Shown piece after piece: positions 10,101 to 19,144 of a stretch of DNA of 44,658 nucleotides (within the stretch, counting starts at the first letter, position 1; each line of letters opens with the position of its first letter). The notes beneath the pieces are model-generated. The model had not been told where the DNA came from, searched no databases, and saw only the letters and a list, made by a program, of their open reading frames with translations. Source of the DNA: a virus. The stretch is from positions 1-44,658 of IMG/VR virus record IMGVR_UViG_3300009436_000037. One strand, written 5' to 3'. The translations under genes were made by a program, and so were the position numbers.

Positions 10101-13100
10101 TTATTTACTGTTTTTAAGTCTCTGTTGTTTAATGTAATAAAAGTATTGGCATTATTAGCAGGTATTAAAATACCGGACTGTAAAAGTCTATAACCACTTA
10201 CCGCATTCTTAATATAGAAATCAGACGCACCGTCATTTATTATTGCAGTAAAGTTGATACTACTATTGTTAACACATCCTACAATCGCTTTAGCGATCTC
10301 AGAGGTCGTGCCTTCTAGGGAATAAAAATTACCATTGTATGAACCAGGCGCTAGTGAGTGTGTTGCAAAGAACGTAGAGCTATCTAAATTAATAGAAGTC
10401 TGCATCTGTGTAACCTTAGCAATACTACTAATATTTACTCCGTTTCCTGTAAACGAAAGTTGTAAATCTTGTAAAGAAGCGTTAACCTCATTAATAAAAA
10501 TAGTATTAGGATATTTACTGTTTGGACCGCCATAAGTAATAGCTATATTGTCTTTGTACGCATTAAGTGCGTTTTTAATTGCTGCGTAAGCATCCCCAAC
10601 ATTATTACCAATGTTAATAACAGGAATATTAATTACAGCACCGTCAATATTAATAGACATGTTCCAGGATTCATTTGGTATATGTCTTAAAAACTTAATT
10701 GAATATACTGATTCTCTAGACTCAAATACTGTAAACCTATCATTTACCGCAGGTGTTCCCGTGACAGTGAACTTAACAAAATCAAATCCTGGTAAATCAC
10801 TTTTAATAATATCAATAGAATTACCATTAGGAGCTGTTTTAATCTCGGCAGGTATTTGATTGTTACTATCTTCTACAATTACATTTAGATTATTAGTGTC
10901 ATACTGGGCTCTTGACGATACTTTATAGAACTCGTCGCTTATATTAAGATATGCCAATGTAGGAGTTGTTGATACTTGTTTAAACGATGGTATTGCAGAT
11001 TTTGGAAGATCGTTAATATGTGAGTTTAAACTTTTAAAAATAACATCTCCATTATTTGCAGAACGTATACTACCATATCCTGAATCAATATCATTTACAT
11101 ACAGCCCAAAATATCTATTAATAGAATAGTCTTTAGCGTTATGGTCATCAAATAAAAACTCTATATTGATTAAGTTAGCACATGCAAGTTTATTTCTTTC
11201 AAAACCGTCTGTAATCATTTCATTACTAGCAATAAGAGGGCTATCAGCTCTAACAAAGTCTTTATGTAAATATTCACCCTTGCTAGTAAATCCACCCTTT
11301 CCTAAATCAATACCATTAAAGCTACTTTTCTCTCTCTTTTCAAAGTTAAACTGTATTGGTGATTTAGGGAACGACTCAGCATTAACATGGTTTCTAATAT
11401 ATTTACCAATTGCTGAATCTGTAGTTAAATCAAAGGTCTTAATAATTTCAGAGTTCTTTAGAAGATCCTGTATATTGTCAAAGTTAGTTCTTGTATCAAA
11501 GTCCATTTCTCCAACAGGGTCGTTAACTCTAAATATAACAAACTTTTTAGGAATATCTTTATCTAACCAAATAGGTGCTAACATTCTTAACTCTTCAGTA
11601 TGAAGTTTAGAATAGTTATATGTTGTTCCGTAATGATAAACCTCTTCAATTTGTTTATCAAAACTATCTTGTACTGTAAAATCTGAGTAATCAGCCCTTG
11701 TCGCGTACATTATATCAGAAGGAGTGGAACTACTCTTGTAAAACTTGTATAAGTCTTGAGACCACTGTCCCTCTGGGTTAAGCGCCCATTTCTTATACTC
11801 AACTGAAGCTAACTCTTTAGTCGCATCAATAGATTCAAGAAAAATCTGATCAGTACTATTTGCTACTAATTTAGCATTAGTTGTTAATTTAGGGTTTGTT
11901 CTTAATAGGGGTTTAGATACATTATCTAATACGTAGTTTTCTTCTAAATTAAAATTAGGAGATGTTCTATTTAATACCTCAGCATTATCCATTGCTGGAA
12001 ATGCATACGTAGCCCAGTTGTGATTAGTTCCTTGAGTTCCTGATGCACATGAGTAGCATATTGTACCCTCTTCTCCTTGTGTAAAGTTTCTCCAAACAAC
12101 AGATGCTTGGCTACCTAATCCAAAATCAACCGCATTAATAGAAATTGCCTTGGCATCCATATCTCCGGATCCTGCAATTATATCGATTTCATTTTGCATT
12201 AAATCTACAGCCTCTTCAATATTTGTTGCAGCTATATAATTTATATAAGTGAAACATTTACCATCTATTTTAACCTGAGCTCTAACGTTTTTATCACCAA
12301 CGTTAATAGTCCTCATAAAATCGTTAACATAAGATACTCCACTTTCGCTAAACTGTTCAATATCTACCATACCATCTACCACATAAACAGGGTAATATGG
12401 TTGACCTCCAGGTATACCTGGATCTAATTGAGGCTCACATGCGTAAAATGCAAAGAATATAGAATTTTTAGAACCCAGATGGTTACCTACTTGTATCGTG
12501 TCAATTACACCCAAGTTATCGTCAAAATCAACTTGTTGAGTTATACTCCAAAGGGCATCTCTTTGATAATCTGCTAAAGGACCTGCAATACCATCGCTAC
12601 ATGTTCCTAATTGTGAACTAGTAGCAGCCTGTTCTAATACATTATTAGTATCGAATGCAAACCAGTTATATGTACCATCATACCCAGTATAATCATCATT
12701 ATCCCATAATACAAAGCCACCGCTAGTAGCATCTAGTAAAACTGAACTAGGCTGTAATAATGAATAATTTTGACTTTCTGCCCCACTAGCAGTTACAAAA
12801 ATTTGAATCTTAGAACCACTATTAATGGTTGTTTTAGCAACGTCTAATAGGCTTGGGTTTTGATTAGCATTAGCAGCATCCCATCTAAAATAAATTGTAA
12901 CTAAATCAAAACGTTCATCATCGACATCAGCCCACGGTAAACCTCCTATAGCATTACATACTGCACCTATATTAGTAGGATCAGCACTATAATATCTAAC
13001 ATCTAGTGATTTTGTTATGTATGTTATTGGTGTCGGACATGTAATAAGATAGACTCCAGGTGCGTTTGTTGGATCTGGTTCTAACCAATCTGCAATTGCA

Positions 13101-15343
13101 GTATCCCAGTAAAAATATTGATTAGATGTAATACTAGAATCTCCGTATGCACCTTGTGCTAATATGACGCTTGCTGGAGCAGTTTGGCCCGCATATTGGT
13201 TTGCCCAATATTCCGATGCAAACAATTGACCGCCTGCTGCCACAACATCAGTTAAAGTTACAGTACCTCCGGATTGCTGCGGATCTAAAATATTTTGCCA
13301 AACATTACCTGTTTGATATATTCCGTTACAATAATCAGCAGCCTGTGCGTTATATGTAACATTAAGTATTTCCCATGCAGCACCACCGGCGGTTGTACAA
13401 TTTAATATACTTTCTATTGCCCCGGTTGTTGCATTTAATTGAAGTGCTTTTACAGTTCCCTGTGATGTTTCTTCTACAGAAACCCACGTGCTACTAGCAC
13501 TTGTAGGAATTACCCTACTTGTAGGCTGTAAGTCATCATCGACATAAATAAAGTCTCCTACTGCTAAAGTAGATAAGAACGTTGTACCGTTAGGCGCTGT
13601 TTCGTAATAGTATTGATCTAGCCCAGTGCTTCTAGCTTGTGCACATGCTGACTGATCAGAGTTTGTAAATGCAGAATATTGAATCCCTCTATATGGCACC
13701 TCTGTTATAGTAAACTGATAAGTAAGAGTAGAAACTGTAATTCCGTCGCTAACTTCTAAAGTTACTGTGGCATTCCCTGCAGTTACTCCATTAACTGAAA
13801 ACGTCTGAGTACTCGCGTTATATGTCGCTGTAACAGTTCCAGTATTATTGTTATTAGGGTCATCATCAACCGTATAATTTAAACCTTGACCTGGATCAAC
13901 ATCTGTAGCAGTTAAGCCAGTAACAGTAAATGGAGAGCCGGCTACAATGGCAATTGAATTGCCTGGAGCGTTATATGCTTGCCCATTCTGTTTCCATACA
14001 GGGGCCGTATTACTAGTTGAAGTATTATTAACAGTTACTTGAATCGGAGCAGAATCGTCAGTACCATCATTTGCTTTATAGTAAAAAACATCTGTTAGTG
14101 TAGATGGGTTAGAACCTGGAGCAATGTATAATTGAGTATTTTGTGTATACTGAAAAGTTTGACCGGAACCTACTTGAGTTAAAGCCCCATGGTTTAACGA
14201 GGGAAGACCGGTTGTTACACCTGATGCATTACACCAATTAAAAGTCATACTCTGGTTCTCAGGGTCGGTCGCAACTCTAGTAAAAGTATCGGAATTAGTA
14301 GTACCGTCGGCTACTAAGCTTATGGTTATTGGATTACCAGTTGGAGGTTGATTAGCAGGTGCATTAACGTTTATTGTAATTGTACCAGTATTTGATACAT
14401 TGCCGTTATCGTCTTCTGCTTTAAATGTAAAATTAACTACACTGCCTGCAACTGTATTACCAGGGTGGTATTTAACTATGTAGTTATTTCCATCACCATC
14501 TATTTGTAGTTCATAAACCAATTGCCCTGGAGCAATTGGAGTAGCAGGAGCATAATTATCTCTTAGCGTACCTGTTGTCGGTAAAGTAATAATTTTCCAT
14601 ATTAATGGGTCACTCTCTGTGTCATTAGTAAGCTGTTGAAGATCTATTGTTACACTATCAGCAGCGTCATTATTTTGAGTTACATTAAATGTTTGGTTAG
14701 TTACAGTAGGAGCGGTGTTAGGGTTTTCTGATGTATCATTTATAGTAACATCGTGTGTAAGTGTGCCTGTTGTAATACTATTATCATCGAGTGCATCTAA
14801 TGTTAAAGTTAATGTCTCAGCACCTTCTGTAGTAGTATCTTCAGCTAGAGTAAATGTAACAGAACCAGAGTCACTCGTAATGGTTATAGTACCTGTTAGC
14901 GAACCTACTGTAAAATCATTACCATCAATGTTAGTACCCGATAAAGTATAACCTACTTCTGTACCATTTGGAATATTAGTAGTAGCTACCGTAAATATAA
15001 TAGAACCACCCTCATCGACATTTGATACGTTTGAACTTAAAGTATCATAAGACACGGGAGTAATAGTATCAACCTGTCCTATATCAGTGACACCATCTAA
15101 TTGTATTGCACTTTGGTTTGTTTCATCCCAGTGCCACCCATTACTGCCAGGTGCATATACTGTACCTGTTGATGGGTTAGTATCACTTGTATCATAAAGT
15201 ATATTACCTACCTCTAATACACCAGCATTCGCATTACTGGAATCATCAAAGTATTTTGTACTATTGTTTACGCTACTAGGACCATTCTGAATCGCTAGGA
15301 TTGCAGATGTTTCTAAATTACCTTTAAGTATTAATTGTGCCAT
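7118..15343 (-). CDS. Giant (2741 aa) fibre or adhesin-like virion protein
   Basis: The largest gene in the window. Residues ~105-205 resemble a Calx-beta-type domain (VDEGGSIIFTV, then TTEGAETLTLTLDAL). Residues ~210-560 hold about three cadherin-like or Ig-like repeats (NTAPTVTNQTFNV; YYKANDGTDDSAPIQV; VTLEVSDGITVS), as in bacterial adhesins. Residues ~560-950 contain several longer Cys-bounded repeats with Tyr/Trp-rich strands (SACAQARSTGLDQYYY is the first), a pattern I associate with receptor-binding regions of Bacteroidota phages. The rest is a long structural body without recognised domains. No signal peptide is present, as expected for a virion protein. It is preceded by a promoter-like motif and a hairpin, and followed after 3 nt by the collagen-like fibre. 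It probably forms a long tail fibre or peripheral baseplate appendage. Confidence 0.75.
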   Translation of the reverse strand: MAQLILKGNLETSAILAIQNGPSSVNNSTKYFDDSSNANAGVLEVGNILYDTSDTNPSTGTVYAPGSNGWHWDETNQSAIQLDGVTDIGQVDTITPVSYDTLSSNVSNVDEGGSIIFTVATTNIPNGTEVGYTLSGTNIDGNDFTVGSLTGTITITSDSGSVTFTLAEDTTTEGAETLTLTLDALDDNSITTGTLTHDVTINDTSENPNTAPTVTNQTFNVTQNNDAADSVTIDLQQLTNDTESDPLIWKIITLPTTGTLRDNYAPATPIAPGQLVYELQIDGDGNNYIVKYHPGNTVAGSVVNFTFKAEDDNGNVSNTGTITINVNAPANQPPTGNPITISLVADGTTNSDTFTRVATDPENQSMTFNWCNASGVTTGLPSLNHGALTQVGSGQTFQYTQNTQLYIAPGSNPSTLTDVFYYKANDGTDDSAPIQVTVNNTSTSNTAPVWKQNGQAYNAPGNSIAIVAGSPFTVTGLTATDVDPGQGLNYTVDDDPNNNNTGTVTATYNASTQTFSVNGVTAGNATVTLEVSDGITVSTLTYQFTITEVPYRGIQYSAFTNSDQSACAQARSTGLDQYYYETAPNGTTFLSTLAVGDFIYVDDDLQPTSRVIPTSASSTWVSVEETSQGTVKALQLNATTGAIESILNCTTAGGAAWEILNVTYNAQAADYCNGIYQTGNVWQNILDPQQSGGTVTLTDVVAAGGQLFASEYWANQYAGQTAPASVILAQGAYGDSSITSNQYFYWDTAIADWLEPDPTNAPGVYLITCPTPITYITKSLDVRYYSADPTNIGAVCNAIGGLPWADVDDERFDLVTIYFRWDAANANQNPSLLDVAKTTINSGSKIQIFVTASGAESQNYSLLQPSSVLLDATSGGFVLWDNDDYTGYDGTYNWFAFDTNNVLEQAATSSQLGTCSDGIAGPLADYQRDALWSITQQVDFDDNLGVIDTIQVGNHLGSKNSIFFAFYACEPQLDPGIPGGQPYYPVYVVDGMVDIEQFSESGVSYVNDFMRTINVGDKNVRAQVKIDGKCFTYINYIAATNIEEAVDLMQNEIDIIAGSGDMDAKAISINAVDFGLGSQASVVWRNFTQGEEGTICYSCASGTQGTNHNWATYAFPAMDNAEVLNRTSPNFNLEENYVLDNVSKPLLRTNPKLTTNAKLVANSTDQIFLESIDATKELASVEYKKWALNPEGQWSQDLYKFYKSSSTPSDIMYATRADYSDFTVQDSFDKQIEEVYHYGTTYNYSKLHTEELRMLAPIWLDKDIPKKFVIFRVNDPVGEMDFDTRTNFDNIQDLLKNSEIIKTFDLTTDSAIGKYIRNHVNAESFPKSPIQFNFEKREKSSFNGIDLGKGGFTSKGEYLHKDFVRADSPLIASNEMITDGFERNKLACANLINIEFLFDDHNAKDYSINRYFGLYVNDIDSGYGSIRSANNGDVIFKSLNSHINDLPKSAIPSFKQVSTTPTLAYLNISDEFYKVSSRAQYDTNNLNVIVEDSNNQIPAEIKTAPNGNSIDIIKSDLPGFDFVKFTVTGTPAVNDRFTVFESRESVYSIKFLRHIPNESWNMSINIDGAVINIPVINIGNNVGDAYAAIKNALNAYKDNIAITYGGPNSKYPNTIFINEVNASLQDLQLSFTGNGVNISSIAKVTQMQTSINLDSSTFFATHSLAPGSYNGNFYSLEGTTSEIAKAIVGCVNNSSINFTAIINDGASDFYIKNAVSGYRLLQSGILIPANNANTFITLNNRDLKTVNNPSGLLKLSENIIDNNFVHYMNGGNSAGKSVLVTKDSVSDVAVGNMLPTPSVGVYNEIIDIVDDITTPNTIYQKLILDKKNYIESGEQKLYSENIARLGLFSAYDIHDMNFDFYDIENSELKELEYETPAIINYEPERSQQNTLEVFSNDYDISDPYTYFSGINDRLGEETEAENDEIKLFTEYDRLQENNLKEFAIQSRVVPNINKWTLKDSLTVREQPYYLNANEAFGRTNFSPDFNSVGRDRLGMTHEWFYMDNLPKYLDYNQLNSTFSYVNFLNDFKIKPSHFKSTSYNYFDKFMVTDGFEVKDQYDIKSFIKTNLQKKYTLVSGGNDASFANTVFKGIRVDFKNRKEFVNTKASEFVKTSDFNGYKFSTLVLVRGGSDNNGIQYEVIQNKAFKFVVFLITVSLDDLWIDGALNRKLLYEMNHSFVWNHENQNFGYSDVALSGALNLNDINFTNPNGADYLVATGINHADGSTASFLDQISSDDDDIFGNIEITVTDSTGPVTFILKIQSVDDQNQITLEGAPQDLNGNAVNVSNISGYVQNSAEYVYKQGGKNAFTSILDQLSVGSVADLLLLNDGSVVYTTIEEDGTILNNQFELDFENGVEIIKDSNLTIAPDQDKPKTFKLKQGVIGFDIEQGDTYYPFLVRHNGSYTVDTRPVVTFTDTYSHFKTNTLQTTLNETELNFEEPMYKHSLTSAEEIKLARDYYKRYNRCGTSFNLGFIQDGGTHDSSWGIIKNHFYRKVNETNSAGVTKLSRSTDKLPLYPLIGEIAIDKKDVNVFRSSWDKNYYTRSLSGGTNEAVPGTFETKEERSYLGSTIMKVKDSYNMINFTSYRASTQEQQDRILANNDEKYDVVLFEDKKYVYMDFYITSTLNKLLSSEGVLDSINKYVSAANSAGDKTTTKDDAQLYVENNLLNTFNLDMIKIYTSRIKGVDSEVISSASVENLDDGGYMNDTNFTFKSHEQKPLNFRLIYNKRLGYSYRIKPMVKIKS
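7171..7181 (-). promoter_or_regulatory. GATATATAATA motif, candidate late promoter for the collagen-like fibre gene
   Basis: Minus-strand TTGATATATAATA is almost identical to the site at 15380-15390, but lies within the last codons of the 2741-aa gene. It ends ~57 nt before the ATG at 7114. An internal promoter would allow separate expression of the downstream fibre, NTase-like and spanin-like genes. The underlying codons (LIYN) could also produce it by chance. Confidence 0.4.
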
Positions 15344-15361
15344 TCAGTTTTAAATCTTATT

Positions 15362-15382
15362 ATAGAGATCTTTCGTCTCTAT
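15362..15382 (-). other. Inverted repeat in the leader of the 2741-aa gene
   Basis: On the minus strand ATAGAGA, seven loop bases, then TCTCTAT form a perfect 7-bp stem between the promoter-like motif and the ATG at 15343. There is no U-run after it, so it is more likely a 5' leader stem, stabiliser or protein-binding site than a terminator. It overlaps the last bases of the adjoining motif by three positions. Confidence 0.45.
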
Positions 15383-15390
15383 TATATATC
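15380..15390 (-). promoter_or_regulatory. GATATATAATA motif, candidate late promoter for the 2741-aa gene
   Basis: The minus-strand sequence CTTGATATATAATAGAG lies in the 74-nt gap between the 1241-aa and 2741-aa genes, ending ~37 nt before the ATG. That is a normal promoter-to-start distance. It is one of the clearest members of the motif set and plays the role that TATAAATA plays in T4 late promoters, by analogy only. Confidence 0.5.
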
Positions 15391-15417
15391 AAGATTATTA
15401 TCTAACTAAATGAAGGA

Positions 15418-18400
15418 TTACTGCTGAAAGATGTTTCGTCTACCGTTACTAGATGGAGTATACCATGATTGGATTGGTGCTGATGTATCTCTCGTTAATC
15501 TTGCAGCTCTAATAGAGTTTAAATTCTTACCTTTAGGGCTGTACTTAGCAAACACCTCTAAGTCAAAAGAGAATTGTTCACCAAATTTATCGAAAATATC
15601 AAAACCAATCTTCTTGGTATAAGTCAAGTTATTGTAGGCTAATCTAGCGAATCCTCCAACTCTACCAGTGTCAGTCTCCGGATTATTTCCAAAGTAATCA
15701 GTCATTCTATATTGAAATACAACTTCGACAGAAACAGCATTAGATGAATTATCTTTTTTAGGGTTTATTTGTTTTTTACTTCTTTTAGTATCACCACCAA
15801 CCTTTAATGTTTCTACGTTAACCGGGTTCATGTACAAGAACGAACCACAAGATCTACCACCTAGTAAATATTGATCGCTTTCTTCATAAGACATTTTAAC
15901 AGGTCTATCTAAATCTTCCGGTGTATTAGAATTAGCCCATAAAGTCTTTTCTTTTAAACCTCTTCCGTTATGATATGCAGTTTGTTGTTTGTTTCCAATA
16001 CTAGCACTAGCTAAAAGACTATTGTAACCAAAGAAACTAAATAGTGTAGAACCTGTTGCTTTTGTTGCAGTTTTAGGCATTGAGAAAACCATTGACTTTC
16101 TAACACCGTCTATATCAAATGCCGGAGCATTTGGTTCAGCAGCACCTTCCCATAGGTTTTCTAAAAGAGGATGTTCTTTATGTAAAAACAGACCCACGTT
16201 ATATTGATAAAGACCAAGCCCAGTATTACCAATCTCCGCTGTATTTAGTTTAGTTAGGTCCCATGTCCCAGTTATATCAGCAAATGAACCGGCCCAAATG
16301 AAATCGTTTGCGCCATTCGCAACTGTTAACGGTGATGTAGTATTATAGCTTAATCCATACTCGTAGTCAGTAATATCATAAGGTGTTGTTTCTGATTCTA
16401 AAGGCTCAACAATATAGTGTGGATTTTGATTTGCAACATCCATAAATCTACTATAAATAAATTGACCTCTTCTTTGTGTTGATTGATATGGAGCATCTCC
16501 AGTCTCTTCAAAATTATTAGTATTTACATTTTGGTACTGTATAGGTGCTAAATCATATTTACCTTCAACTAAGTAGTAACTATCGTTTTCTACTTTTTTA
16601 TCTACTGCTTCACTAAGACTATCGTTTTGTTCAATACCAAATCCGTTACTAGCCTCTGTTGAGTTTGCAGCAGAAGATCTATATGCAGCTTTATCTCTAT
16701 TACCAACTAGTTTAGATACTAATTCTAATTTAGTAGCTTTACTATTTTCTAATTGTAATCTAAACGTCTTGTTTACAATATGTCCTTTTCTAATTGCTAA
16801 ATCAGCAACCTCATTTACATAATACCCAGCAAATAATTGAACTGTTTGATCTTTAGTAACGTTAGTCACTGTACCATCTTCATCAACAATTTTAACAACC
16901 AATTCACCAACTTCAGCTTCAACAGTACCTTTAAGTCCTGCTAGTGCAGCTTCTAATTCTGCAATTTTATCGTATACAGAAATAGGCTTTTGTTCGTCTG
17001 TTAAAAACCCTGATGCAATATTAGTTGCAACGTGAGCATAATAACTTTCATTTGCAGAGAAAGAATCTCCGACGTGAGTGTAAACACCCTGAGCGGTTAA
17101 CTCTTCAATCATTCTTACTCTAGCTAATTCAGCTAGATTGGCTTCAACTGTTGCAGCAATATCATTAGTATCAATTTCTGCTTCTGGAAAAGCAACCGTC
17201 ATTGACTCTGACCAATCTGACATGATTGGGTTTTGAGGGTAACCTGCCTCTGAAATAGATTTAACTCTAATTTCTACAGTTTCACCTTGACTAATTGCAA
17301 TATCTAATTGATTGAAGTTAATTTCTTGACCATCTTCAACTCTTGATGGCTGCCATGAAAACTTAGTAGCAACTGTACCATCTGGTGCAATCGACTTAGC
17401 TCTTGGTCTTACTTTAGTTTTCTTTTCATTCCAGTTTGAGAATACTGCAGTTTTTTCTCTACCATCTTCTGCAAACTTAAGTTGAGCAGCCTCTCCTGAT
17501 TTACCAGAAGTAGATAGGTATCTATATGCAACAATAAACTGTACTACTTCTTGATCTGCAGTATCTGCAACCTTCTTAGCACCTGGTATTGCCCAGAAAC
17601 CTCTAATTCTATATTTAGGGCTAATCTTCTTAACGTTAGTATCTGTAGAAACACTTTGTATTTGATTTACAATAGAGCTAAACATTTTAGATTCTGAAAC
17701 TCTTTCTTCTATAAGTGAGTTTAATTCTGATTTATCTTTATCTCTTTGTACTTCAGATCTATATTTCTTGGTAGCAATTTCTCCACGTTTCTTAGAAATA
17801 GTTGAATCTAATTTCTTAACAGCCTCATCAACTGTAATTTTATCAGCACTTAATTTTGAAATCTTACCCTTAGCATCATTTGCACTTAAGTGTGTATTAA
17901 CCTGTACAACTTTAAAGTTTTCAGAATTTAAAACAGGAGCATCCGGAGATACACCAATTGCTGCAGGAGGTATTGAATCTACTTTTAATGCATCAATCAT
18001 TCTACTGAAATCAGCTACATTCTCTTTATAGTATTCTGCTAATGTAATTTTTATACCATCCTCTTGAGTAAGAATTAATTCGTTTGTATAATAACCAACA
18101 CCTGGAGACCAGTTCTCTGCTAATAGTTTAGAATCAGCATCAATTGCTTTCATAAACATTAAAACTCTCTCGTTGAATCCACATGGTATTTCAATTTGTA
18201 AGTTATTATCTTCGTTCTTATAGATACCTAACGCGTTAGCTCCAATTTTAATTGGCTCATAGCCCTCAATCAATCTAAGCTCAACCTGTCTAGTTGAAGA
18301 GTCCAGCTTGTTAATTCTATATCTTGTGTTTTTAGAACCACCAGCGACCATCAATTCATCTCCTACGCGGATTAATTCAGTCTGGTCTAGATCTTTACCT

Positions 18401-19143
18401 TTATCAGAGTATGTTAATTTATCTAAAGTGTATAATTTAATAGCTTGTTTTGTAGTAACACCATCAACTAAAACTTCTCTTTGTGAATTCGAGATCGATA
18501 GGACGTCAAACTTTCCAGTATATTGTCCAGTTCTATATGGCATATCTCTTAATTCTTCATCAACGATATATGCAATGTTATTATTTACTACATCTCTAAT
18601 TGCAGTTAAATAATCGATATTCTCTTGGTTTCTATAATTTTCATTAAACCAATCCACAGCAGTCTGATTTGAAGAATCAAAAATAATTCTTTTTACTAAA
18701 ACTCTTTCTGTATCATTTGGTATTTGACCACTTATGTCAAAAGAAGTTTTTAGCATTGGATTTAAGAAATCCTCAGCAAAATAATTTGGAGCAGTAGAAA
18801 ACGTAATAGGTCTTGCTATAGCAGTAAAGTCATTTGCAGGACTCTTAAGAGCAGATGTAATAATATTTTGAAAAGTACCATCTGGTAATTTAATCTTAGT
18901 TGAACCTTTGCCTAAACCAGTTAGCGCTTTTAGATTAGTATCTAATCTTTGCAATTCTTTTTGCATAAAGTTAAACCCAGGAATAGACACTATTTTAGTA
19001 CCCTCATCTGTAAGTATTTCTAATGGAATACTTTTTTGATCAGTAGTAACTGCTTCATTAATTCTTTCAAAAGTTTTTAATGAATTAGTATTAAGCTCTA
19101 AGAGCCTCTTTAATGAGTTGGAAATAGAATTGTTTGTGTTCAT
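15418..19143 (-). CDS. Large (1241 aa) baseplate or fibre-associated structural protein
   Basis: The N-terminus is helical and repetitive in Leu/Asn (NSLKRLLELNTNSLKTFERI), likely oligomerising. A second long helical or coiled-coil segment lies near residues 430-500, rich in Lys/Glu/Ser. Residues ~515-655 look like paired fibronectin-III-type sandwiches (VVQFIVAYRYLSTSGKSG; VEIRVKSISEAGYPQNP; SDWSESMTVAFPE), a common arrangement in tail-tip and baseplate proteins. A third helical stretch with repeated Glu/Ala is at ~665-770, and a beta-rich C-terminal domain follows. It starts 2 nt from the preceding gene and ends before the 74-nt gap with a promoter motif. By order after gp6 and gp7-like genes it occupies the place of T4 gp8-gp12, but I see no direct similarity to them. 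Confidence 0.7.
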   Translation of the reverse strand: MNTNNSISNSLKRLLELNTNSLKTFERINEAVTTDQKSIPLEILTDEGTKIVSIPGFNFMQKELQRLDTNLKALTGLGKGSTKIKLPDGTFQNIITSALKSPANDFTAIARPITFSTAPNYFAEDFLNPMLKTSFDISGQIPNDTERVLVKRIIFDSSNQTAVDWFNENYRNQENIDYLTAIRDVVNNNIAYIVDEELRDMPYRTGQYTGKFDVLSISNSQREVLVDGVTTKQAIKLYTLDKLTYSDKGKDLDQTELIRVGDELMVAGGSKNTRYRINKLDSSTRQVELRLIEGYEPIKIGANALGIYKNEDNNLQIEIPCGFNERVLMFMKAIDADSKLLAENWSPGVGYYTNELILTQEDGIKITLAEYYKENVADFSRMIDALKVDSIPPAAIGVSPDAPVLNSENFKVVQVNTHLSANDAKGKISKLSADKITVDEAVKKLDSTISKKRGEIATKKYRSEVQRDKDKSELNSLIEERVSESKMFSSIVNQIQSVSTDTNVKKISPKYRIRGFWAIPGAKKVADTADQEVVQFIVAYRYLSTSGKSGEAAQLKFAEDGREKTAVFSNWNEKKTKVRPRAKSIAPDGTVATKFSWQPSRVEDGQEINFNQLDIAISQGETVEIRVKSISEAGYPQNPIMSDWSESMTVAFPEAEIDTNDIAATVEANLAELARVRMIEELTAQGVYTHVGDSFSANESYYAHVATNIASGFLTDEQKPISVYDKIAELEAALAGLKGTVEAEVGELVVKIVDEDGTVTNVTKDQTVQLFAGYYVNEVADLAIRKGHIVNKTFRLQLENSKATKLELVSKLVGNRDKAAYRSSAANSTEASNGFGIEQNDSLSEAVDKKVENDSYYLVEGKYDLAPIQYQNVNTNNFEETGDAPYQSTQRRGQFIYSRFMDVANQNPHYIVEPLESETTPYDITDYEYGLSYNTTSPLTVANGANDFIWAGSFADITGTWDLTKLNTAEIGNTGLGLYQYNVGLFLHKEHPLLENLWEGAAEPNAPAFDIDGVRKSMVFSMPKTATKATGSTLFSFFGYNSLLASASIGNKQQTAYHNGRGLKEKTLWANSNTPEDLDRPVKMSYEESDQYLLGGRSCGSFLYMNPVNVETLKVGGDTKRSKKQINPKKDNSSNAVSVEVVFQYRMTDYFGNNPETDTGRVGGFARLAYNNLTYTKKIGFDIFDKFGEQFSFDLEVFAKYSPKGKNLNSIRAARLTRDTSAPIQSWYTPSSNGRRNIFQQ

Positions 19144-19144
19144 A

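Noticed and set aside
11166-11603. 145-codon plus-strand open frame inside the 2741-aa gene
   Set aside because: It lies wholly antisense to a continuous coding frame, has no own start signals and its composition is that of a complement shadow.
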